Below, in pieces: positions 56,990 through 64,000 of a stretch of DNA of 64,000 bases. Below the pieces are notes generated by a model that saw only the letters and a program-made list of their open reading frames with translations, ran no database searches and was not told the DNA's origin. The translations under genes were made by a program, and so were the position numbers. This DNA comes from Dermacentor variabilis (Eukaryota > Arthropoda > Arachnida > Ixodida > Ixodidae), in contig NC_134572.1 of NCBI RefSeq assembly GCF_050947875.1, positions 153,161,105-153,225,104 of the forward strand, given 5' to 3'. Every line of letters starts with the position of its first letter. The first letter of the stretch is position 1.

Positions 56990-57319
56990 GTGCTTGGCGT
57001 CTATGCAGATTTTAGCGAAGCATTTGATAATATTCATCATTTAACATTGATAGAAAAACTTGATAGCTGTGGCATTCGAGGTCCTTGTTTAGCACTAATA
57101 AAATCTTACCTAACAAGCAGACGGCAACTTCTTCAGATAGATATGCATTGCTCAAGTATGAAGCCTATTTCAAAAGGAGTTCCGCAAGGACGTATTTTGG
57201 GGCCCCTTCTTTTTAACGCCTATATCAATGATGTAACGAATATTTACCTAAACGCGAGATATGTCCTGTATGCTAATGACGCCAGTATATTTGTTTCAGG
57301 AACAAACTCTACATATTAG
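56990..57319 (+). pseudogene. CR1-like reverse transcriptase fragment
   Basis: 109 codons covering the palm. YADFSEAFDNIHHLTLIEKL is the first catalytic motif (Asp kept). VPQGRILGPLLFNAYINDV follows, then the catalytic box read as YANDAS, where the first Asp of YADD is Asn. That change alone should remove polymerase activity. Confidence 0.8.
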
Positions 57320-57465
57320 AGTATGAAACGAACCTCATGCTCTCTAAGCTGACAGCTCAATAATGAACCAATTAGAAATAAAAAAACCAAAGCTGTGTGC
57401 TTTAGGCCTAAAAATAAGCCAGTGAATACATATATTAACATTATGTACGGGGAAAAACGATAGCA

Positions 57466-58080
57466 ATGGTTACTAGCATGAGAACTCACGGCGTAACGTT
57501 TTCGAGTCGTATGCTTTGGGACGAACATATTGACGTCGTTACAATCCAATTATCTAGGGTCATTGGCATGACGTGGAAATCTAAATCACTGCTGCCGTTT
57601 AAAGTTAAGCTTCTCTTTTATAACTCGCTTTTTTATTCGTACCCCTATTATTGCTTATCTGTATGGGGTAAAACTACTTGTGTTAATTTGCGTAAATTAC
57701 TTGTCTTGCAAAAGAAGCTTGTTCGGCAGCTCTTTGATGTCCCCTACAACTCCCATACTATAAACTTATTTCAGGAAGCTAACATAATTTCTGTGTTAAA
57801 GTTATACCAGTACAAGTTAACTGCATTTAGGCGGGAAGGAAAACTGAACTTCTACTTTCTACGAGGACTTTGTAACCTTGAGATCAATGACAAATTTTAT
57901 GTTACCCGTCATAAAGCGATATGGCGGGTAACACCCAGAACAAATTATTTAAGGGAAAAGCTGTCATACACAATGCCAATGTTTCTAAATAAATATAATA
58001 ATCTAGGCGTTGATGTCACGCAAATAACGGCCCAGCAACTGAGAGACGTGTATGTGCAGGTTTTTTCAATTACTGGTTAA
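57466..58080 (+). pseudogene. CR1-like ORF2 C-terminal fragment
   Basis: A 204-codon frame beginning with SMRTHGVTFSSRMLWDEHID. It contains KLLFYNSLFYSYPYYCLSVW and VWGKTTCVNLRKLLVLQKK, typical of the region after the RT in CR1-like elements, and ends at TAA 58078-58080. It is the longest open part of this relic. Confidence 0.75.
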
Positions 58081-58115
58081 GTGTACGTCCTCTCGGCTAG
58101 TATGTATATAGCATC

Positions 58116-58161
<46 letters not shown>

Positions 58162-58163
58162 AT
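58116..58163. repeat. (AT)n microsatellite
   Basis: A run of alternating A and T with a few C, in the 3' UTR of the CR1-like LINE. A longer GTAT/TGTG-rich stretch follows to about 58340. Confidence 0.95.
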
Positions 58164-58465
58164 GTTCAGCGGCGTCGTCTTCTTTCCTTTGTGTTGACCC
58201 CGAAGCCACACAAGCTACCCTAAGTATTGTAGTTGTAGTCACCAGTGGCTCTGTATGCATATGGGTGTGGGTGTGCATGTGTATATGCGAGTATGTGGGT
58301 TCATGAGAGTATATATATGTATAATGCATATGTGTTTGCATGTATGTTGTTGCCGAATATTCTGTAGCGGGGCTGCGGGCCTCGTAAAGCTGCCTCTACT
58401 GGAGCAACTTTTACTTGCAGCCTCCTACATCAAGTAGATGGGGTATAAAATTATTCTTTTCTATT

Positions 58466-59323
58466 CTCAGCGTGGCAGAGATTCTGGGCGACAGAAGAGT
58501 CCGCATGAGGAATAAAATGCAGAATGTTGTCAAGGAAGTTGCGGGGTGGTCTGAGATAAAGAAGATAGAAGGGAAGCAGTCGGAAGTCTCATATTTTGCA
58601 ATGTTGTCAGCAATGTGATAAAAGGCAATATGTCATGCCAATTTTCGTGCATAGAATTGTCACCCTGTAGGACATTGTGAGTAAAGATAAAAAGAAACAC
58701 CTGATGAGGCTCTATTAGAAGTATGCTTAAGAATGCGGCACAAATAAATATTTTTCTGCCTCCTATTCCCACCTCATTAATATGGAGTTCTAACTTTCCA
58801 TGTCGAAGCCCTCGTACACCGGTCTCCCGATCTTGGTTCTTGATACACGATCTCGGCTCGCGTGATTTACTGGGTGCCTACGCCCCCTTCGTGTTTCGCT
58901 CCTCCTTCATAGCCACCTTCAGTCCTCTCTCTTCTGAATAACTGAATTCATTCATTCATTGTGCATCCTTTTTCCCACCTGGTTGGTGTTGAAGAGTATG
59001 TACTTCTAGGTTACCAGGCTTGGTTAAACTGCGTTTTAGAATACCTACCAATCAACAGTGTCAGTTTTTCAGTGTATCTTCGTCTTGATTCGATAAACGC
59101 GAGGGTGAAATCAGTTCTTGTCCTGCAGGCTGACCTGGTTCCCAACGTAATACCAATGAGCTAAATTCTCGTTTCAGGCTATGCTTTTCTTTTTGATACT
59201 TCTTCCCACTCTCATCATCTCGCCATGATAAAGGTCACAGAAGATAACGTGTTTTACAGAATTTCACAGGCCTTGCAAGTTCGTCATGTACTGAACAATT
59301 TCCTAATAATGCCTATTTTCCAG
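58466..59323. other. No gene recognised
   Basis: Intronic sequence of the SDR gene between the CR1-like LINE and the exon at 59324. Short ORFs only. Confidence 0.4.
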
Positions 59324-59364
59324 GTACCATTGTCAACGTTTCCAGCGTCGTATCGTCGACTGTG
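59324..59364 (+). CDS. SDR exon, catalytic serine region
   Basis: 41 bp: two bases completing Gly, then 13 codons reading TIVNVSSVVSSTV. NVSS is the strand leading to the active-site Ser of classical SDRs. It joins the previous exon in phase 1 and ends in phase 0 at GTG|GTGAGT. The next exon should carry YxxxK. I searched by eye to 64000 and did not find it, so it probably lies beyond the window. Without Tyr and Lys, enzymatic competence cannot be judged. Confidence 0.8.
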
Positions 59365-59755
59365 GTGAGTACGGCTTTATCAAATAGTATATGGCTTGCC
59401 TCAGTATTCCTAAGGGATTGGTTTGGGTTGTGGAACCATGGCTTTGTTACGGGACTGGATAACAATAAAATTGGACCAACGTGACTTTTCTGAATAGCTG
59501 CTCCTCAATTCTCCCTTTCCATCTTGCCCAAGCTTTCCCAAATCTCGAACCATATCAAGAACAAGGTAACAAGTAAGCAAAAAATTGGAGGACTTTTAAG
59601 CTTCGCCTTTAAGAGTGGAACGCGACAGCATCCAAAGATCCATGACTGCTTCTCACGCTTCCCGGCAACTGCAGCGTATGTAACCGCAATGTTTACCGGC
59701 GAACGCTACGCACGAAGGCGGGCTTTCTGGTCGAAACACGGAGTCTTGCAGGGGC
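59365..59755 (+). other. SDR intron start; no gene recognised
   Basis: Begins with the GTGAGT donor. AT-rich, then GC-rich near 59640-59755, before the antisense LINE. Confidence 0.45.
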
Positions 59756-59769
59756 CGCGATGGATGGAT

Positions 59770-60497
59770 AGATAGATGTTATGAGCATCCCCTTTAGAAT
59801 GGGGCGGTGGGTGGTGCCACCAAGTTGTTGTTATTATACTGCCTGATGTCCTACCTAGGCTAAAAAAGGAAGAAGAAAAGAAACGCACGATCAATTCCCA
59901 TAACCAAATTTCATGACCTCCTATTGTGAAATTTGTTTTTGTACCTCTCCCTTTTTTTATTGTTTCCCTACTTTTTTTCCACCAATCTTCCAATCGCCTG
60001 TTACTAATCTCTATTGCGGACATGTTTAATTTCCCCCTGCTCTTGCTGAACCCAAGGGCTTTAAAGAGTCCAGTGGAGCCTAAATCAACTACTGGGCGGC
60101 TACCTGGAGATTCTAATAAAACACACTCGATCGTTTCCCTGGCATTACCGCAACAAGCACAGGCTTCTTCTTCGTTCTCATATCTCGCTTTATAGGTGCG
60201 TGTTCTAAGGCTTCGTGATCTCGCTTCGAAAAGTAATGGGCTTCCCTCTGAGTTATCATAAATTATTTTTTTCCTGTTTTCGATTTTTCCTTTTAAGTAG
60301 TTACTCATGGCAGGTTTCTTTTCCAATGCCGCCACCCATGAGATTATTTCAGCCTCTACATCTTTCCACTTCACGTTCTTTGTTGCTCTGTTGCTCACCC
60401 TACAGGCCGCATGCTTGCTGGTAGCTTCCAAGTCCTTTTCCTCCTCTGTGAATAACTGTTTTTTCTGTACAAATACCTCAACACTCTCCCAGCTCAT
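59770..60497 (-). pseudogene. LINE ORF C-terminal fragment
   Basis: An open minus-strand frame (annotated to 59706) reading EVFVQKKQLFTEEEKDLEAT, KWKDVEAEIISWVAALEKKP and RTYKARYENEEEACACCGNA. ACACCGNARETIECVLLESP is a degenerate zinc-finger motif found in LINE C-termini; the final Cys or His is altered. Its true end is uncertain because the 3' UTR is also open. Confidence 0.65.
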
Positions 60498-60782
60498 GTA
60501 CTTTTTTCCTTTTTCCTCAGTCGTTCTTCATATTCAATTTTAAAGTGAGCTTCCCTCACTTCAAAAATTGTCCAGCCCATATTACCCTGCACAGCTTTAT
60601 TTGTAGTCTTCCCGTGAGCGCCCAATGCGAGGCGCCCCACTGACCTTTGGTTGCCATCGAGTCCTGATTGTGCCTCTGATTTAAAGCAAGCAATCTCATT
60701 TCCAAAAATAAGTCCAGGAACCACCTTTCCACATACTTCTGAGCACCTCTTACCTACTGTATCCCCATAGCGCTCTGTGCTT

Positions 60783-61510
60783 CATTATGGCTGCATTTCT
60801 CTTCCCCTTCACTGTTATTGTTTGTTCCTGTGTTTTAATATTTCATATAGCTATTGCCTTCGTTTATCCATATGCCAAGGTATTTATATTCTTTCACGCG
60901 AGGTATTTTGTGGCCCTGTATTGACACTGTCTGTTCAGTGTTCTCTTTCTATATCGTAACACCTGATTTTTGTAACGCCAAATTTCAGACTAGATTCTCT
61001 CCTTCCGGTTCACAGATATTAGCCAGACGTTGCCTATCCCTTTGCTCGTTAGCTAGCAACACAATGTCATCCGCATAAAATAAACCTGGAGGCTGCTGCT
61101 CTACTACTGTACCCGCGTGTTTGTATGAGATATTAAACCCGATATTCATTATGGCTGCATTTCGCTTCCCCTTTACTCTTATTGTCTTTTCCTTTGTTTC
61201 CATATATCTATTGCCTTCGTTTACCCATATATCAAGATATTTGTGTTCATTTACCCGACGTATTTCCTGGCCCTGTGTTGCCACTGTCTGTTCACTGTTT
61301 TCACTGACTGCCATAACCCGTGATTTTCTAACGCTAAATTTCAAACCTAAATTGTCGCCTACCTGCCCACAGATATTAGCCAGACGTTACAAATTCCTTT
61401 GCTTGTTAGCTAGCAACACAATGTCGCCCGCATAAAATAAACTTGGAAGCTGCTGCTCTACTACTGCACCCACCTGTTTGTATGAGATATTAAACCCGAC
61501 ATTATTTCGT
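60783..61510 (-). repeat. 364-bp tandem duplication of the RT YADD block
   Basis: The unit starting CATTATGGCTGCATTT at 60783 recurs at 61147. Both units end near a conserved AGATATTAAACCCGA. Each holds the minus-strand catalytic motif, LFYADDIVLLANEQRD in the unit at 60783-61146. The units differ at many positions, so the event is old, or the units come from different family members. 364 is not a multiple of three. Confidence 0.85.
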
Positions 61511-61609
61511 TAGAACGACAGAAGAATGAGCTAGTTGGTAAGTATTCATTATACAAAAATTATGCATTATTACTTCCTTCTAGAGCCCTCTCCATCCTCA
61601 CCATGTACA

Positions 61610-61897
61610 TCATAAACAGCAGTGGGGATAAAGGGTACACAGTCCCTTGTTGATATCAACTTTCTCCTTGCTCCTCATCCCTTCCCATTCTACGCAAACG
61701 GTATTTTCTAGGTAAATCTCTCTCAAACGCTGTAGACAGTCGTCGCCTAAGCCTTCCCTTTCCACAATATCCCACAAGATGTTGCAGACTACGTTGTGAT
61801 ACGCAGCTGTAATGTCTAGAAAGGCCACGTATAACGGTCTGCTTTCTACTCTTGGTATTTCAATACACTGAGTAAGAACAAATAAGTTATCATCCAA
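61610..61897 (-). pseudogene. LINE reverse transcriptase fragment
   Basis: A 95-codon minus-strand frame with LDDNLFVLTQCIEI, YVAFLDITAAYHNVV (first catalytic Asp), LWDIVEREGLGDDCLQRLRE and EINKGL-like sequence, breaking before the expected QGCPLSP motif. Confidence 0.75.
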
Positions 61898-61960
61898 ACG
61901 CCTACCTATTGTAAATTCATTCTGAAGTTCTACTAAAGTATCATTATTCTTTATAATGTC

Positions 61961-63253
61961 TATAACAGCTAAGGCCCAGGAGTGTATCTCCGCATGGCTG
62001 CCATTAGCTGTTTTTAATCAGACGCTCGTGCGACGCTGCTGCCAAGCTCCCTTTCAGTTACGGCCACAGCAGGAGGGCAATACTTTGTTAAAATGGTGGC
62101 GCACACGATTGCTGACGTTCTCATTGCAAAAAGAACGGCAGCCGCGCGGTGCCTCCACAAGCGAGCCCTTTGTTTTTTTCTTTTTCTTTTTATTATGACG
62201 ACCCGCTTCGCTCCCTTTCCACCCTCCCCCACTCCCCGCGCAACGTTTAGTTTAGCGTTCTTTATGGCTGCCCGCGGCGCGTCTTTGCCTTTTATCGAGC
62301 GCGCGCTTCGCCAGACATAGGCATTGTGGACTGGCGCGTGGTGCGCCGTGGGTTCTTTATGTGTTTGCACGCACGCAGTCGTGTCCATGGTTTGAGAATG
62401 CCAGCATATTCCAGAGCATATATAAGTTCCCCTTCCAATACAACTGATCATTGGCCTCGTTTGATTGACTTCCGTTTCCGAAACCAAAGATTTTCACATA
62501 ATTTGGTATAATACACGCTCAGAAAATGAACGAAAACGAGAAATGCATGACATCTACATGGATACTAAACGACACAAAAATTCACAGACAGTGAAATAAC
62601 AACAACAAAAGAACTCAAGAAAAGGCGAAGGTCGTTTCATGTACACAAATATAAGAAAATAATTTTGTATATGCCGTAAAGACCAAGATGTGGAAGAGCT
62701 CCTGATTTGCGCACTGAGAGCTTCTGACACACTCACTGAGATATTGCACAAAACTGCACGACGTGTATGACATAATCATGACAACTAAAGAAAAGGAAAA
62801 TTCACTGCTAATGGCAAAAACAATGACGGAATGTACCTAAAAATAGAATAAAATGCTAAGATTGTTTTTTGACAGCCATACAAAAATAAAAGACCTTGCT
62901 TATATACTTGCACAAAGGTATATGAAATACGCGACATGTTCATTACTACTGAACACAACAATGAAAAAGACATGGGAGAACAAAAAAAACATTGTACTTA
63001 AAACGGAAATACACATTGTCACATTATTTTGCAGGTGGCCACAACTTGAGTAACGGTACCAAGGGGGAGCAGATGGTAGTCCGCATTTACTGCAGCACAT
63101 AGAAAACATTGGCAGAAAGGCCTATTCCTCAATCAAAGATAAGGCGAAATAGGCCGACAACACGACTTTCCTTTCACCACAAATGCAATGGTTAGCAGTA
63201 AAACTACGTACCTTAAGGAGAGTGAACTGCCGGGCTAGTTCGTTGTCCGATAT
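61961..63253. other. No gene supported
   Basis: GC-rich DNA at 62010-62350 with overlapping frames on both strands that look like composition effects. AT-rich and featureless afterwards. Confidence 0.4.
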
Positions 63254-63348
63254 AATAAACGACTTTTGAGCCAAAACCACACGCACAAGAAAGCATCCGT
63301 ATAGTCTCCTTTCTTGTGTGTGTGGCTTTGACGCAGAACTCGTTTATT
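63254..63348. repeat. 40-bp imperfect inverted repeat
   Basis: Arms at 63254-63293 and 63309-63348 match at about 34 of 40 positions around a 15-nt loop. The outer ends read AATAAACGA and the inner ends CACAAGAAAG. It could be a small palindromic transposon or an expressed hairpin. Confidence 0.75.
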
Positions 63349-64000
63349 ACGTCACATAAGGCACTACGTCATGCCTACTGGGCACTCCTCTGAGTAATAA
63401 ACTTGAACTGCAAAAATTTGCATGTAGGACACTTGCAATGTTGATTAATTCAAGAAAAAAAAAGCATATCGTGCCTACACATGAAGGTTGTTCTTGTGGT
63501 TTTCCCATACGCAATTACAGAGATAATACATAAACACGAATAGTAATTTTTCAGCTGTTAGTACGTTTGTAGAACGGTTACACACGGAAAAAGCGCTGAG
63601 AGCGGTATAGAAAGCTGGGCGAGTTACTGAAGTTGCAGAATGAGACTTGGCACAAAAAAATACAAGTCATAGACCAGTTGGCAATGAGGAGGAACATCTG
63701 TCAGCTTTCTTTACAGGTAAGAGGGAAGTGTGCCATAATCAACCTGCAACGACGTCCGGAGACTCATAGAGCACACACATGAACAGGGCCTGTGTTCATG
63801 TACATGCGCCTTCTGATTTCATTGGCCCTGTTCTCTTTAGGCACCAGAATGAACCTTGCAGGGTTTGCTTTTGAGGTAATCGTGCAACAATACACAATGC
63901 ACGAGCGGTGCGATTCGTCGAACGGGCGAAACAACGCGAACCACAAGCACTAAGCTATCGAGGACCACGAAACTGACGAAACTGCCCACGCCGGTCAAGG
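63349..64000. other. No gene recognised
   Basis: AT-rich sequence at the right edge of the window. The acceptor-like CTTTACAGGTAAG near 63711-63723 does not precede an SDR-like frame. Confidence 0.4.

Larger units (their letters stand above)
56620..58465 (+). mobile_element. CR1-like LINE, 5'-truncated
   Basis: It starts within the RT: PVKHVLDIVTPYLTYIINFC then FPKRMQIAKVSVLFEKRDRN. It continues through VPQGRILGPLLFNAYINDV and the catalytic box to a C-terminal region (57466-58080) ending in ITGstop. A 3' UTR with an (AT)n tract follows. Several stops and frameshifts are present. The 3' end is near 58465. Confidence 0.75.
53975..59323 (+). other. SDR intron (5349 bp) with transposon relics
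   Basis: GTGCGT to TATTTTCCAG. It contains a Gypsy pol relic (54991-56065) and a CR1-like LINE (about 56620-58465). GC-rich DNA precedes the Gypsy relic (54590-54985). 56066-56619 and 58466-59323 hold nothing recognised. Confidence 0.65.
59756..61960 (-). mobile_element. Antisense LINE, decayed, with internal tandem duplication
   Basis: Reading on the minus strand from 61960: RT first palm motif (RPLYVAFLDITAAYHNVV), a duplicated YADD block, a C-terminal region and a 3' UTR (CACCACCCACCGCCCCATTC). It ends at about 59758 in a GATA/TATC-type tail. It lies in the intron downstream of the last SDR exon seen, antisense to that gene. The clade was not assigned. Confidence 0.75.

Noticed and set aside
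58116..58163. TATA-rich promoter
   Set aside because: The alternating AT run is a microsatellite in a LINE 3' UTR.
61956..62487. Overlapping ORFs near a GC-rich stretch
   Set aside because: Frames on both strands with no motif or splice support. Composition is the likely cause.
1..64000. CRISPR array, phage or bacterial operon
   Set aside because: No regularly spaced short repeats, no ribosome-binding-site-led gene strings, and clear eukaryotic introns and SINEs.

Overview
This window looks like nuclear DNA from a hard tick, probably a metastriate. The evidence is three copies of a tRNA-derived SINE matching the tick family known as Ruka, several LINE families whose residual proteins match tick retroelements, GT-AG introns of 2.5 to 5.3 kb, AATAAA poly(A) signals, and no prokaryotic gene organisation. 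Most of the sequence is repeats and decayed mobile elements. Host coding sequence is sparse. No homology search was available, so family names rest on recognised motifs.

Left third (1 to about 28 kb). A segment holding a two-exon gene for a small basic protein (463-745 joined to 3426-3670, 175 aa) is tandemly duplicated with an offset of about 12.4 kb. The second copy (about 12365-18385) is a pseudogene: exon 1 has an in-frame stop and a 1-nt deletion, while exon 2 stays open. Copy 1 is followed by a 5'-truncated I-type LINE (7.0-9.97 kb) behind three clustered hairpins, an RTE tail, and a DNA transposon with terminal inverted repeats (10866-11851). Copy 2 is followed by a Ruka SINE and a long gag/APE/RT/RNase H LINE (about 19.3-27.7 kb), which is split by a nested RTE-type LINE (about 23.62-26.19 kb).

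Middle (28 to 46 kb). A CpG-rich stretch with a CRE-like site precedes a possible first coding exon at 29385-29417. A large inverted duplication follows, with arms at about 32.83-34.17 and 38.01-39.34 kb. Each arm carries a decayed mariner transposase and a different RTE tail at about the same point. Beyond it lie a LINE 3' end, two more Ruka SINEs with clear target-site duplications, and a second, reversed copy of the DNA transposon (41.79-42.81 kb).

Right third (46 to 64 kb). Four exons of a classical short-chain dehydrogenase/reductase (SDR) gene lie on the plus strand at 46447-46586, 51206-51298, 53836-53974 and 59324-59364. All have matching splice phases. They carry the TGxxxGxG glycine motif (less its first residues), the acidic GDVT turn, NNAG, the tetrad Asn region and the catalytic Ser region. 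The start and the YxxxK exon were not found. The introns hold a pyrimidine-rich direct repeat, a CpG-rich block with a small ORF, a Ty3/Gypsy pol relic and a CR1-like LINE. An antisense LINE with an internal 364-bp tandem duplication lies downstream of the last exon seen.

Nothing seen looks like a wholly new system. The items most worth checking are the duplicated gene with its asymmetric decay, the overlapping hairpins, the inverted mariner duplication, the two-copy DNA transposon, and the split SDR gene.
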